DNA from: Sphingomonas sp. 7/4-4
Lineage (GTDB): Bacteria > Pseudomonadota > Alphaproteobacteria > Sphingomonadales > Sphingomonadaceae
DNA: 64,000 nt
NCBI RefSeq assembly: GCF_027941955.1
Contig: NZ_CP115960.1
Coordinates: 1-64,000 of the forward strand
Reading direction: 5' to 3'
Shown: positions 1-9,493 of the stretch, piece by piece
How positions within the stretch are numbered: position 1 is the stretch's first letter
How the letters are laid out: each line of letters begins with the position of its first letter
Position numbers and translations under genes: made by a program
The notes under the pieces: model-generated
Databases searched by the model: none
What the model was told of the DNA's origin: nothing
What the model saw: the letters and a program-made list of their open reading frames with translations, nothing else

Positions 1-1359
1 GTGCAGACACTGGAGCGGGATGACATGGAGGCAGTCAGCAAGGCCTGGACACACGTGCGCGGCAATCTGCGGCGCTCGGCGGGCCAGCGACTGTTCGACC
101 AGTGGCTGAAGCCGGTGGTGCTGATCAAGGGCTCGACCGGCGAAGCCGTGCGTCTGGGCCTGCCTTCGGCGTTCATGACCCAGTGGGTGAAGAATCACTA
201 TTCCGAGCGGCTGCTGCTCGAATTCCGCGCGGTGCTGCCCGAAGTGCTCAGCGTCACGATCGAGACGATGGCCGACGAGCCCAAGCAAGTGCTCAAGGTC
301 GAGCCCGAGATCGTGCCGGTGGCGGCGGCCGGTGAGCGGCCGGCATTCGACCCACGCTTCAGCTTCGAGCGATTCGTCGTCGATTCGACCAATCGGGTGG
401 CATTCAACGCGGCGAAGGCCGTGGCCCAGCCGGGCATGCCGCAGTTCAACCCGCTATATCTTCACGCCGGCACCGGCCAGGGCAAGACGCACCTGATGCA
501 CGCGCTCGGCCAGGCGTTCCTCGAGGCCAATCCGGAAGCGACGGCGATCTACGTGACCGCCGAGCGCTTCATGTTCGAGTTCGTCCAGGCGCTGCGCAAC
601 AAGGATACGCACGCGTTCAAGACGCGGCTGCGCTCGGTCGACCTGCTGATGATCGACGATCTCCAGTTCATCGGCGGCAAGGACGCGACGCAGGAAGAGT
701 TCTTCCACACGGTCAACGAGTTCATGTCGTCGGGCAAAAGGCTGGTGGTCGCCGCCGATCGCGCGCCGCAGGCGCTCGAAGGCTTCGAGCCGCGGCTCGC
801 GGGCCGGCTCGGCTCGGGACTGGTTGCCGACATCAAGCCCGCCGAACTTGAGCTGCGCCGCGCGATCGTGGCGCGCAAGCTGCAGGACATGCCGGCAGTC
901 GACATGCCCGACGAGGTCATCGACTTGCTGGCGGCGCGAATCACGTCGAACGTCCGTGAGCTCGAAGGCGCGCTCAACCGGCTGCTGGCTTATGCCAATC
1001 TGTCGAACGAGACGGTGACGATCGACTTCGCGGTGGCGACGCTCGGCGAGGTGCTGCGCAGCGCCCAGCGGCGGATCACGATCGACGAGATCCAGCGCGC
1101 GGTATCGAGCCATTTCGAAGTCAAGCAGATCGACCTGATTTCGGAACGGCGCGCCGTGGCGATCGCGCGCCCACGCCAGATCGCAATGTATCTCGCCAAG
1201 CGACTCACCACGCGTTCGCTTCCCGAGATCGGACGGAAATTCGGCAATCGCGACCACTCGACCGTGATCCATGCGGTCAAGCGGATCGAGGAGCTGCGCG
1301 GCAAGGATGTCGAGATCGACGGCGCGGTGCGCGCTTTGATGCGCTCGCTGGAGGGCTGA
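1..1359 (+). CDS. dnaA: Chromosomal replication initiator DnaA
   Basis: DnaA binds DnaA boxes at oriC as an ATP-bound oligomer and melts the origin. The 452-residue product has the N-terminal helicase-interaction domain (about 10-75), the AAA+ domain with Walker A GTGQGKTH near 157 and Walker B LLMIDD near 215, and a C-terminal helix-turn-helix containing the signature GNRDHSTVIHAVKRI near 415-430. Length is normal for alphaproteobacteria. The reading frame opens with GTG at base 1; an in-frame ATG at base 25 is an alternative start that also leaves domain I intact. The window beginning exactly at this codon suggests a chromosome rotated to dnaA, so oriC and the promoter are not visible here. 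Confidence 0.97.
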   Translation: MQTLERDDMEAVSKAWTHVRGNLRRSAGQRLFDQWLKPVVLIKGSTGEAVRLGLPSAFMTQWVKNHYSERLLLEFRAVLPEVLSVTIETMADEPKQVLKVEPEIVPVAAAGERPAFDPRFSFERFVVDSTNRVAFNAAKAVAQPGMPQFNPLYLHAGTGQGKTHLMHALGQAFLEANPEATAIYVTAERFMFEFVQALRNKDTHAFKTRLRSVDLLMIDDLQFIGGKDATQEEFFHTVNEFMSSGKRLVVAADRAPQALEGFEPRLAGRLGSGLVADIKPAELELRRAIVARKLQDMPAVDMPDEVIDLLAARITSNVRELEGALNRLLAYANLSNETVTIDFAVATLGEVLRSAQRRITIDEIQRAVSSHFEVKQIDLISERRAVAIARPRQIAMYLAKRLTTRSLPEIGRKFGNRDHSTVIHAVKRIEELRGKDVEIDGAVRALMRSLEG

Positions 1360-1396
1360 ACGCAAACCCGTTTCCGTCTCTCACGGGAGGCGGCTT

Positions 1397-1415
1397 CCCA
1401 CCCCCAACGGGTGGG
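1397..1415. terminator. Candidate hairpin between convergent dnaA and CAP lipoprotein gene
   Basis: A 7-bp perfect stem CCCACCC/GGGTGGG with a 5-base loop sits in the 131-bp gap between the convergent stops at 1359 and 1491. No clear T-tract follows on either side, so termination is plausible but unproven. Confidence 0.3.
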
Positions 1416-1490
1416 GGCGGGGTGGAGGAGACGAGAGCGGGGCAAACGCTATGGTCACGCCTCCACCCCGATTGTCCCGCGCGACGGCGC

Positions 1491-2521
1491 TCAGGGGACG
1501 ATGCGGAAGAAGTAGCTGTAGCTGCGTTGCGCGCCCGCGACGGCCACCCGGTCGATCGTCACGTCGTAGATGGTATTGGGCTGGAGCCCGCTCACTGCGA
1601 ACTGGATGTTGTTGGGCAGGCCATAGCCCTGGGTGTCGTACGACACGCGCGAGACCGTCAGCGTGGCCCCGCCACGCTGACGGACGGTGATCGCGGCATT
1701 CGAGAAATCGACATTGGTGTTGCCCCATTTGTTGGTCTTGTTCGAGATCACGCCGAACGAGAGCAATGCGCTCGGGTCGAACAGGCGCGTGGGATAATCC
1801 TCGAAGGGCCAGGCGACGAAATCGGGGAGCGTGCCGCTCGGCCCCGCGGCACCGGCGGTGTTGAACACCTTCATCGCCGCGGCGTCGGCGCGGGTGCTGG
1901 TGGCGTGCGCGCCCGCGACGCGGCCATAGGCGATCGAGCCGAGGAACGGATCGAGCAGCCAGCGGCGATGCCCGACATTCTCGGCGACGATGTTGTTCAC
2001 TTCGGTGAGCCAGCCGGCGATGACCTGCTCGTCGGAGATCAGGCCGAGCCCGGCGCCCAAGCCGCCATAGAGATTGCTCGATCCCGAAGCGTCGGCGCCG
2101 GCGGCGGTGTAGCAGCGCCAGTTCGTCGGCGGCGTGTGGCTTAGCTGGCCGTTGGCGGCCTGCATCAGCGCCGATTGCTGGGTCGCCGGCTCGTCGGTGG
2201 GCGAATAGGTGGCCGGGGGCAGGCGGTGGAGCGCGCGCACCGCGTTGAGGGTCTGGAGCACCTGCTGCGTCACCGCGGGCTTGAGCAGCCCGGGCTGGCA
2301 TGCGGCGATGTTGGGCGCGGTCGTGTAGAGCGCGGCGGCCGCAGCGAAGAAATCGCCGGGGGCGGGTGTTGGGGTGGGGAAGGGGACGGGTGCCGGCGTG
2401 GGCGTCGGGCCGGGCGTTTGAATCGGAGGCGGGACGACCGTGCCGCCGCCGTCGCTCCCCCGCCGCCGCACGCGGCCAGCGCGAGGAGCGGAATCAACAG
2501 GACGCTCAATTGTTTACGCAT
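1491..2521 (-). CDS. CAP/SCP-domain lipoprotein (frameshifted)
   Basis: An exported protein of the CAP (SCP/PR-1-like) superfamily; its biochemical role in bacteria is mostly unknown. The start at 2521 gives a lipoprotein signal MRKQLSVLLIPLLALAAC. A Gly/Pro/Thr-rich linker follows (VPPPIQTPGPTPTPAP), then the CAP domain with LNAVRALHRLPP and the family hallmark ENVGHRRWLLDP, and a C-terminal beta-rich region. Signal and body are in different frames: one base is missing in the C5 run at 2457-2461. Adding one gives CGGGGSDGGG and a continuous protein of about 343 residues. Convergent with dnaA; the ThuA-like gene lies 85 bp upstream on the same strand. The break is probably a sequencing error (see the homopolymer finding). 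Confidence 0.8.
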
Positions 2522-2605
2522 CACAACGCCCTCACGCAGGAGCACTTGAGCGCGCCCTCGGCGCCAAGGTAACGCCGGATTGGCGCTACGTTTCCCTCGA
2601 AATGC

Positions 2606-3414
2606 TTAACAGCCCTTGCCGGCCTTGCGCGCGGCCCAGGCGATGGCGCCGTCGATCAGCGCGAGATGCGTGGGATCGGACCAGCTTTCGGGCTTGTGGC
2701 CGAGTGCCGAATAGAAGATGCGGGCTTTGCCTTCGCAACGCCACCAGACCATGGCGTGATGATCGCCCATCCTGTGCTTGGGTTCGAGCCGCATGCCGCG
2801 CTCGTCGAGCCGGGCGAGGATATGGGTATCGGCACGCGGTGGCGCGTCCCATGCGTAATATTCCTCGGTCCATGGCCAGCGGGCAGGCAGATGGCGCGTG
2901 GCGGGGTGGCTGCGATCTTCGACGATCAGCGTGCTCGCCTGGAACTGGTCGGCGCCGCCCGGATGGCCCATATATTTGCCGCCGATGCCGATCATCGCCT
3001 GATACCAGTCGGGATGGCTGCCGTCGCCCGCCGCGTGCAGGCCGACAAAGCCGTGCCCGGCGGCGATCCATGCCTGGAACGCGGCACGCTGATCGGGCGT
3101 GAAGAGATCGCCGGTGGCGCTGGCGAAGACTACCGCATCGAATTTCGCGAGCTGGGCGGGGTTGAAAACCGCGGCATTCTCGGTGGCATAGGCGCTCCAG
3201 CCGCGCGCGCGGACGCGCTTCTCGACCGCGGCGACCGTGGCGGGAATCGAATCGTGGCGGTAGCTGTTGGTCTTGCTGAAGATCAGGATCGCCGGGCGTT
3301 TGAGCGCCGGGAGTTGCGGCGCGACGGCGTCCAATGTCGGGGTGGGAAGGTTGGGGTTTGGCGCCGCCTGGGGACTGCGAACAGTGCCGTGAGCGCCACG
3401 ATCGACTTGAGCAT
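2606..3414 (-). CDS. ThuA-like domain protein, exported (frameshifted)
   Basis: A ThuA-like (class I glutamine amidotransferase-like fold) protein. ThuA of rhizobia acts with ThuB in the 3-keto-trehalose route; many homologues have no assigned substrate. The body carries ILIFSKTNSYRHDSIP at its start, then FVGLHAAGDG, HPGG and a C-terminal HHAMVWWRCEG/RIFYSALGH segment, all typical. The true start is probably ATG at 3414, preceded by GGGAG and encoding a signal-like MLKSIVALTALFAVP. This joins the body only if one G is added to the G4 run at 3370-3373 (giving VPQAAPN). Corrected length is about 269 residues. Without correction the body could start at a TTG near 3334. Confidence 0.78.
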
Positions 3415-3463
3415 CTGTATCTCCCTTTCGTCCTTCCCCTTCGCGGGGGTGACGGCTTTCCGG

Positions 3464-4453
3464 TTAAACCTGCAACCCCACCGCTTCCTGCGCTGCTTTC
3501 AGCGTCGGGGCGGCGAGGGCGTTGGCGCGGGCGGCGCCCTTGGCGAGCTGGGCGCCCACTGCGGCGCGATCGTCGAGCAGGCGGGTGAGGCGGTCGCGCA
3601 CCGGCGCGAGCACCGACACCGCGAGATCGGCGAGCGCGGGCTTGAACGCGCCGAAGCCCCGGCCGGCGAATTCCTCGACCACCGATTGCGGATCGCGCTC
3701 GGCGAGCGCGGCATAGATCGTCACGAGGTTCTTCGCCTCGGGGCGCTCGGCCAGGCCATCGAAGCTGTCGGGAAGCAGATCGGCATCGGACTTGGATTTG
3801 CGGATCTTGGTCGCGATCGTGTCGTCATCGTCGATCAGGTTGATCCGGCTCATGTCCGACGGCTCGGACTTGGACATCTTGGCGCTGCCGTCGCGCAGGC
3901 TCATGATCCGCGGCGCGGCCTTGCTGATCAGCGGCTCGGGCAGGGGAAACAGATCGACGCCGAAATCGGTGTTGAACTTGGTCGCGATGTCGCGGGCGAG
4001 CTCGAGATGCTGCTTCTGGTCCTCGCCCACGGGGACATGCGTCGCCTTGTAGACGAGTACGTCGGCGGCCTGGAGCACGGGATAAGTGAACAGCCCGACG
4101 CTGGCGCCTTCGCGGTTCTTGCCCGCCTTGTCCTTCCACTGGGTCATGCGGTTGAGCCAGCCCATCCGCGCGGTGCCCTGCAGGATCCAGCAGAGCTCGG
4201 CATGCGCAGGGACGCGGGCCTGGTTGAACAGGATCGCGCGATCGTCGATCCCCGAAGCCATCAGGGTCGCGGCCATCTCGATCGTCGAATTGGCGAGCTC
4301 CTGCGGACTCACATTGCCGGTGAGCGCATGGAGATCGGCGAGGAAGAACAAGCATTCGCTCTGATCCTGCATCCCCACCCACTGCCGGATCGCCCCCAGA
4401 TAATTTCCGAGGTGGAGATTGCCGGTGGTCTGGATGCCGGAGACGACTCGCAT
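3464..4453 (-). CDS. trpS: Tryptophan--tRNA ligase
   Basis: Charges tRNA-Trp with tryptophan in the cytoplasm. The class I synthetase signatures are clear: a HIGH-equivalent GNLHLGNYLGA near residues 11-21 and KMSKS near 189. At 329 residues the length is usual for bacterial TrpRS. I prefer the ATG at 4453 because AGGAG lies five bases upstream; a GTG two codons earlier (4459) would overlap the murJ stop. The gene directly follows murJ on the same strand with only two bases between stop and start, so the two are probably cotranscribed. Its cognate tRNA-Trp is also in the window, 54 kb away. Confidence 0.96.
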   Translation of the reverse strand: MRVVSGIQTTGNLHLGNYLGAIRQWVGMQDQSECLFFLADLHALTGNVSPQELANSTIEMAATLMASGIDDRAILFNQARVPAHAELCWILQGTARMGWLNRMTQWKDKAGKNREGASVGLFTYPVLQAADVLVYKATHVPVGEDQKQHLELARDIATKFNTDFGVDLFPLPEPLISKAAPRIMSLRDGSAKMSKSEPSDMSRINLIDDDDTIATKIRKSKSDADLLPDSFDGLAERPEAKNLVTIYAALAERDPQSVVEEFAGRGFGAFKPALADLAVSVLAPVRDRLTRLLDDRAAVGAQLAKGAARANALAAPTLKAAQEAVGLQV

Positions 4454-4455
4454 GA

Positions 4456-6041
4456 TCACTCCTGAACTATATCATCGGTGGGACGGCGCTTGCGGATCAG
4501 CGCCTTGATATCGCTGAGCCGGAAGGTGCGGGTGACGAAGCAGGCGACGCCATAGATCGCGCAGCCCGCCACGACCAGCACCAGCAGCGCGCCGTAGCGC
4601 TCCACCATATAGCCGTTGAGCCAGGGATCGAGAACGCGATCGAAGGCGAACACCGCCAGCCCCATCAGCACGGCGGCGAGGGCGAGGCGGGGAGGCGGCG
4701 GCGCAGCTGAGCGTCGGCATGGAAATGGCCGCGCTTCACCAGCGTGCGATAGAGCATCCAGACGTTGACGGTAGAGGCGAGCGCGGTGGCGAGCGGCGGG
4801 CCGATATGGCCGATCGTCGGGATCAAAACGAGATTGGCGATGATGTTGACGACCACCGAGATGATGGCGAAGCGCACGGGGGTGCGCATGTCTTGGCGGG
4901 CGTAGAAGCCGGGGGTCAGGACCTTGACGAGCACATAGGAGGGCAGACCGGCCGAGAAGCCGGCCAGCGCCCAGGCGCAGCGCCGCGAATCGACCGCGTC
5001 GAACTCACCATATTGGAACAGGCCGCGCACGATCGGCTCGGCGGCGACGATCAATGCGACCATCGCCGGTAAGGTGAGGAACAATGCCAGTTCGATGCCG
5101 CGATTCTGGGTCTCCATCGCCTCGGCATCGCGGCCCGAGCTCAATTGTCGGGTGATCGTAGGCAGCAGGATTGTGCCGAGGCCAATGCCGATCATGCCCA
5201 AGGGAAGCTGGTTCAGGCGATCGGCATAATAGATGTACGACAGCGAGCCCGAGGCGAGCAGCCCACCGGCGAGCGCCGAGGAGATCAGCAGATTGATCTG
5301 CGATGCGCCGGCGCCGGCCGCGGCGGGCAGAATCAGCTTCATCAGCCGCTTGACCTCGGGATCGAGCCTCGGCAGGCGCGGGCGGAGCGAGACGCCGGCG
5401 CCGCGGCAGGCGAGCGCCAGCCAGCCGAGTTGGAGCAGGCCGCCAATCGGAATCGAGATCGCCTGCGCCCGCGCGGTCTGCTCTGGATCGCCGTTGAAGA
5501 ACACCAGAGCGGTGACCATGGCGATGTTGAGCAGGATCGGCGCAGCGGCATTGACCCAGAATTTGTCGAGCGAATTGAGGATGCCGCCGAGCAACGAAGC
5601 GAGGCTGATCAGCATCAGATAGGGGATTGTGTAGCGCGACAATTCGACCGCGAAGGCGAACTGGTCGGGCGTGGGATGCTGGCGCGAGAAGCCGCCCGAC
5701 ATCGCCCAAGTCAGCGGCCAGGCGGCGGCGAGCATTACCGCGGTGAGAACCAACAGGATCGCGAACAGGACGGACAGCGATCGTTCCGCGAAATCGAATG
5801 CGGCGGAGGGTTCGCCGGTCTCGGCCATCTTGCGGTTGAACATCGGCACGAAGGCCGAGGCGAACGCGCCCTCGGCGAACAGCGCGCGGAACATGTTGGG
5901 CAAGCGGAAGGCGATGGTGAAGGCGTCGGACGCGAAATTGGCCCCGACATAGCGCGCCTGCAGCGAGTCGCGGACCAGAGCGAGCACACGGCTGGCCAGC
6001 GTGAGCCCGCCGATCGAGCCGAGGCTGCGGGCGAGCTTCAT
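4456..6041 (-). CDS. murJ: Lipid II flippase MurJ (frameshifted)
   Basis: MurJ (MviN) flips lipid II across the inner membrane for peptidoglycan synthesis. The start MKLARSLGSIGGLTLASRVL matches the family, and a polytopic protein with about 14 membrane segments follows, including PNMFRALFAEGAFASAFVP. The frame breaks near the end: the C-terminal helix and tail (FAFDRVLDPW...RKRRPTDDIVQE) are in another frame. Adding one G to the G4 run at 4689-4692 restores RRLPRLALAAVLMGL and a full 528-residue protein, the normal length. MurJ is normally essential, so a real frameshift is unlikely. trpS follows immediately. Confidence 0.92.
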
Positions 6042-6046
6042 GCTTT

Positions 6047-6155
6047 CGTCATCCCCGCGAAAGCGGGGACCCATCTCCTGCAGGAGTCAGGAGTTGAAAC
6101 CGCTGTGGTAGATGTCGTGAGTCCGGGAGATGGGCCCCGCTTTCGCGGGGGTGAC
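6047..6155. repeat. Long palindromic intergenic repeat
   Basis: Two arms of about 30 bp are near-perfect reverse complements: 6047-6078 (core CCCCGCGAAAGCGGGGACCC) and 6126-6155 (core GGGCCCCGCTTTCGCGGGGG), separated by 47 bases. Each arm is itself a small hairpin (CCCCGC GAAA GCGGGG type). The element fills the gap between secB and murJ. Its accidental translation gives the PRFRGDD/VIPAKAGTH peptides that recur in many proteobacterial genomes, so it is probably a dispersed REP-like element. Confidence 0.8.
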
Positions 6156-6191
6156 GATGGGTTGTCACAATGCCCGTTCCCCCTCAATCGA

Positions 6192-6701
6192 TCAGGCGTT
6201 GCCTGCGATCTCGCCCTGCGCGACGTCGCCGGCCTGGGCGCGCTGCTGCAGGTAGATGCCGGTGAAGTCGATCGGCTCGAGCATCAGCGGTGGGAAGCCG
6301 CCGTCGCGCACCGCATCGGCGATCACGCGGCGTGCGAACGGGAAGAGGATGCGCGGCGCTTCGCCGAGCAGGAAAGGCTCCATCTGCTCCTGCGGCACGT
6401 TGCGGATCGCGAACAGGCCTGCATAGGACAGATCGACCACGAACGCGGTCTGATCCTCGGCCTGCGCCTTGACGTCGATCTTGAGCACGACCTCATAGAC
6501 GTCCTCGCCGACCTGGCCCGAGCCGATGTTGAACTGGACGTCGATGGCGGGTGCAGTCTGCGACTGATAGACCTGCGGCGCGTTCGGATTCTCGAACGAG
6601 AAGTCCTTTACATACTGCGACAGCACACCCGCGACGGGTGCCGTATCGGCCCCATTGGCTGCGGGCTCGCCGAATTCGGCGATCGTGTCGTTCTCTGCCA
6701 T
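6192..6701 (-). CDS. secB: Protein-export chaperone SecB
   Basis: SecB keeps preproteins unfolded and hands them to SecA. The 169-residue product has the family core QYVKDFSFENPNAP, then FNIGSG and the C-terminal segment APRILFPFARRVIADAVRDGGFPPLMLEPIDF, which carries the SecA-contacting face. ATG at 6701 is preceded by AGAGGA. The gene is divergent from the Tim44-domain gene, with a 164-bp shared upstream region; this pairing is common in sphingomonads. Confidence 0.96.
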   Translation of the reverse strand: MAENDTIAEFGEPAANGADTAPVAGVLSQYVKDFSFENPNAPQVYQSQTAPAIDVQFNIGSGQVGEDVYEVVLKIDVKAQAEDQTAFVVDLSYAGLFAIRNVPQEQMEPFLLGEAPRILFPFARRVIADAVRDGGFPPLMLEPIDFTGIYLQQRAQAGDVAQGEIAGNA

Positions 6702-6865
6702 CGAAGATTCCTCTGCTTGCCGGAAAGTTTCACGCGCGTGGCGCGTTTGTACAGCCAGCGCGCCTAGCAGGGGCGCGAAGGCAGTTCAATCGGGCCGCGT
6801 TCGGTCGAGATTTGTAACCCGCGACGCGAAGGCCTATGTACTGTCGCAATGAGGTCGGAGGCCCA

Positions 6866-7516
6866 GTGTCACTATTCTACGTAATCCTGTTCGCGATGGT
6901 CGCCGGTTTTCTGGCGCTCAGGCTCTATTCGGTGCTCGGCAAGCGCACCGGGCATGAGCAGGCACTGACCAAGCCGGCTGAGGAGCGCGTCGGTGCGCAG
7001 CAGATGCCGCGTACGATCGATGTCACGCCCGAAGTTCGCGAGACCGCCGGCCGGCCGATCGAGGCCGGTGCCGAGACCGGACTGCGCGCCGTGATCTCCG
7101 CCGATTCGAGCTTCGATGTCGCCCAGTTCGTCGAGGGTGCGAAATCGGCTTATCGCATGATTCTCGAAGCCTTTTGGAAGGGCGACGAAGAGACGCTGGG
7201 CTGGCTCGTCGAGGATGAGGTTCGCGGCGGGTTCGCCGAGGCGATCGCCGAGCGCAAGGCCGCCGGCCATGTGCTCGACAACCGGCTGGTCGTGATCGAG
7301 CGGGCAGTGATTTCCGACGCCGCGGTCGAGGGCAAGGTCGCGCGGATCACGGTGCGCTTCGATGCGGACATCGCGGCGGTGACGCGTGATCAGGACGGCA
7401 ATGTCGTCGCCGGCTCGCTCACCGACGCCGTCGAGACGCACGACATCTGGACGTTCGCGCGGAACCTCCGCAGCGACGATCCCAATTGGAAGCTCGTCGA
7501 AACCGACGAAGCGTAA
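6866..7516 (+). CDS. Tim44/TimA-domain membrane-anchored protein
   Basis: A protein of the Tim44-like superfamily. In alphaproteobacteria these are inner-membrane-anchored proteins of poorly defined role, related to the mitochondrial import component Tim44. The start is probably GTG at 6866 (VSLFYVILFAMVAGFLALRL), with GGAGG five bases upstream; an upstream in-frame ATG at 6836 lacks such a site. One N-terminal membrane segment (about 3-20) is followed by a charged linker, then the Tim44 domain (about 70-215) with FVEGAKSAYRMILEAFWKGD and the closing WTFARNLRSDDPNWKLVET. The mltA gene begins 12 bases after the stop, so the Tim44-mltA-smr set is probably one operon. Confidence 0.9.
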   Translation: MSLFYVILFAMVAGFLALRLYSVLGKRTGHEQALTKPAEERVGAQQMPRTIDVTPEVRETAGRPIEAGAETGLRAVISADSSFDVAQFVEGAKSAYRMILEAFWKGDEETLGWLVEDEVRGGFAEAIAERKAAGHVLDNRLVVIERAVISDAAVEGKVARITVRFDADIAAVTRDQDGNVVAGSLTDAVETHDIWTFARNLRSDDPNWKLVETDEA

Positions 7517-7528
7517 GAGGGCCGAAAC

Positions 7529-8833
7529 ATGCGTCTGTGGGGGACAGTCGCGTCTGCGGCTCTGTTGAGCGCCTGTTCGGGCGGCATTGTACCGCCCGAG
7601 GCCGGTCCGGCCCGGGCGCCTGCATCGGCACCAGCTCCGGCACGTGCGCCGTCGCGGCCGGGCAGCCTTCCTGAAACCCCTGTCCATCTGCCCGCGCGGC
7701 AGCCGACTCCCGCCACGCCGCTTTCCGCGATGCCTGCGCTCGCGGCACCGGTGGGCGCCGCCACTGCCGCGGCAGCCGGCGTGGTTGCGGGGCCGGCGCT
7801 GAACACGCTGCCGATCACGCAGGAAGGCGCCGAGCGCGGCCTTACTGCTTATCGGCTGAGCTGTTCGTCGCTCCAGCGGCGCACCGACAGCACCGGTTTG
7901 ACCCAGGGAGCCGACTGGGCCGAATCGTGCCGCGCGGCGGCGAATTGGCCGGCCCGCGATGCGCGCGCCTTCTTCGTGCGCTATTTCGAGACGGTGCAGG
8001 TGGGCGACGGCAAGGCCTTCGCCACCGGCTATTACGAGCCCGAGATCCATGGCTGCCGCGAGCGGCGGCCGGGCTGTGAAGTGCCGATCTACGGAATCCC
8101 GAGCGATCTGATCGATGTCGATCTCGGGCTCTTCTCGGACGATCTCAAGGGCAAGAAGATCCGCGGGCGCGTCGAGGGCAAGAACTTCGTGCCCTATTAC
8201 GACCGGACCGCGATCGAGGAGGGCAGGCTGCAGAGCCGCGCGCCGGTGATCGCTTATGCCAATGATCCGGTCGAGATCTTCTTCCTGCAGGTCCAGGGGT
8301 CGGGGCGGCTGCGGCTGCCCGACGGCGGCCTGATGCGGATCGGCTATGCCGGGCAGAACGGCCGCGATTACACCGGCATCGGCAAGCTGATGCGCGACCG
8401 CGGGCTGCTCGGGCCGGGCCAGGCTTCGATGCAGGGCATCATGGGTTATCTGCGCGAACATCCTGAAGAAGGCCGCGCGATCATGCGCGAGAACAAGAGC
8501 TTCGTGTTCTTCAAGGAGCTGACTGGCGCGGGGCCGCTGGGGGCGATGGGACTGCCGGTAACCGGCTGGACCAGCGCGGCGGTGGATCCTAAATTCGTGC
8601 CGCTCGGCGCGCCCGCCTTCCTGTCGATGGACCGCACCGACGCCACCGGGCTCTGGGTGGCGCAGGATACCGGCGGGGCGATCAAGGGCGCCAATCGCTT
8701 CGACACCTTCTGGGGCGCGGGCGACGACGCGCGTGCGATCGCGGGCGGCATGTCGGCGCGCGGAACGGCGTGGCTTCTCCTGCCCAAAGGCGTGCTCGCG
8801 CGGCTTACCGCGGCGGCGCCAACGACGCCGTGA
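7529..8833 (+). CDS. mltA: Membrane-bound lytic murein transglycosylase A
   Basis: MltA cleaves the glycan strands of peptidoglycan, leaving 1,6-anhydro ends. The 434-residue product starts with a lipoprotein signal (lipobox LLSAC near residue 16) and an Ala/Pro-rich spacer of about 70 residues. The MltA domain follows (FATGYYEPEI, IFFLQVQGSGRL, then the 3D domain with AQDTGGAIKGANRFDTFWG). The catalytic Asp of the family lies in this last motif. The stop overlaps the smr start as GTGA, so the two are translationally coupled. Confidence 0.94.
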   Translation: MRLWGTVASAALLSACSGGIVPPEAGPARAPASAPAPARAPSRPGSLPETPVHLPARQPTPATPLSAMPALAAPVGAATAAAAGVVAGPALNTLPITQEGAERGLTAYRLSCSSLQRRTDSTGLTQGADWAESCRAAANWPARDARAFFVRYFETVQVGDGKAFATGYYEPEIHGCRERRPGCEVPIYGIPSDLIDVDLGLFSDDLKGKKIRGRVEGKNFVPYYDRTAIEEGRLQSRAPVIAYANDPVEIFFLQVQGSGRLRLPDGGLMRIGYAGQNGRDYTGIGKLMRDRGLLGPGQASMQGIMGYLREHPEEGRAIMRENKSFVFFKELTGAGPLGAMGLPVTGWTSAAVDPKFVPLGAPAFLSMDRTDATGLWVAQDTGGAIKGANRFDTFWGAGDDARAIAGGMSARGTAWLLLPKGVLARLTAAAPTTP

Positions 8834-9438
8834 AACGGACATTGGCGCCCGACGAAGCGGCGCTGTGGAAACGCGTGATCGCGACGGTGACGCCGTTGAA
8901 GGCGAAGGCCAAAGTGGCGACGGTAGAGACTCCTCTCTGCAAAAGAGGGGCAGGGGTGGGTGCGAGCGGCAAAGCTGCGAGCCCTGTGCCGCTCGCGTGT
9001 GTGCCGAAAGAGTCTCCGAAGCGCGCGGACGCGCGCGCTCACTCCCAACCTCTCCCAAAAAGGGAGGGACTAAACGCTACCCTCGACGGATCGTGGGATC
9101 GCAAGCTCTCGCGGGGCCTCATCTCGCCCGAATCCAGCATCGATTTGCACGGGCACAATCTGGCCTCGGCCTATGACCGGCTGGATCACGGGCTCGAACA
9201 AGCAGTCCGGCGAGGCGATCGGGTGCTGCTTCTGATCACCGGCAAGCCGCCCCGCCCCGAATCCGAGCGGCCGCATGCGCGTGGAGCGATCCGCGCGGCA
9301 GTGGGGGACTGGCTGGCATCGTCGCGGCATGCCGACCGGATTGCCGCGGTGCGTGCCGCACATCCGCGGCATGGCGGCAGCGGCGCGCTCTATATCATAC
9401 TCCGCCGGCCCAAGGCGGCGCCGCCACGAAATTCTTAA
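8830..9438 (+). CDS. Smr-domain protein with an in-frame repeat insertion
   Basis: A small-MutS-related (Smr) domain protein; family members nick or bind structured DNA or RNA. The domain is complete: IDLHGHNL, then LLLITGKP and GGSGALYIILRR. The best start is GTG at 8830 in a GTGA overlap with mltA (VKRTLAPDEAALWKRV). Between the N-terminal helix and the conserved LDGSWDRKLSRG segment lie about 48 residues unlike other Smr proteins. They are encoded by a palindromic repeat at 8928-9070 that keeps the frame. About 202 residues in all. Whether the extra segment is tolerated as a loop is inference. Confidence 0.88.
   Translation: MKRTLAPDEAALWKRVIATVTPLKAKAKVATVETPLCKRGAGVGASGKAASPVPLACVPKESPKRADARAHSQPLPKREGLNATLDGSWDRKLSRGLISPESSIDLHGHNLASAYDRLDHGLEQAVRRGDRVLLLITGKPPRPESERPHARGAIRAAVGDWLASSRHADRIAAVRAAHPRHGGSGALYIILRRPKAAPPRNS
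8928..9070. repeat. Palindromic repeat inserted inside the smr coding sequence
   Basis: Each end carries its own small hairpin (CCTCT...AGAGG at 8932-8949; CTCCC AAAAA GGGAG near 9052-9066). The two ends are also imperfect reverse complements of each other (pyrimidine-rich, then a GGGGTGGG-like block and GCGAGCG). The element resembles a sphingomonad intergenic repeat but lies inside a gene, adding about 48 codons without a stop. Confidence 0.6.
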
Positions 9439-9493
9439 CTTATGTCTGCAAGGGTGCTCTCCGGGAGATACAAGCGGGGGTTGAGCGGCCGAA

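Noticed and set aside
454..1365. Long minus-strand frame across dnaA
   Set aside because: It is the antisense of an unmistakable dnaA; its translation is Arg/His/Asp-rich with no family motif, as expected of shadows in GC-rich DNA.
3464..4453. Upstream GTG (4459) as the trpS start
   Set aside because: ATG at 4453 has AGGAG at five bases and opens directly on the conserved N-terminus.
6872..9058. 728-codon minus-strand frame over Tim44, mltA and smr
   Set aside because: It is antisense to three recognised genes, has no ribosome site and no recognisable domain.
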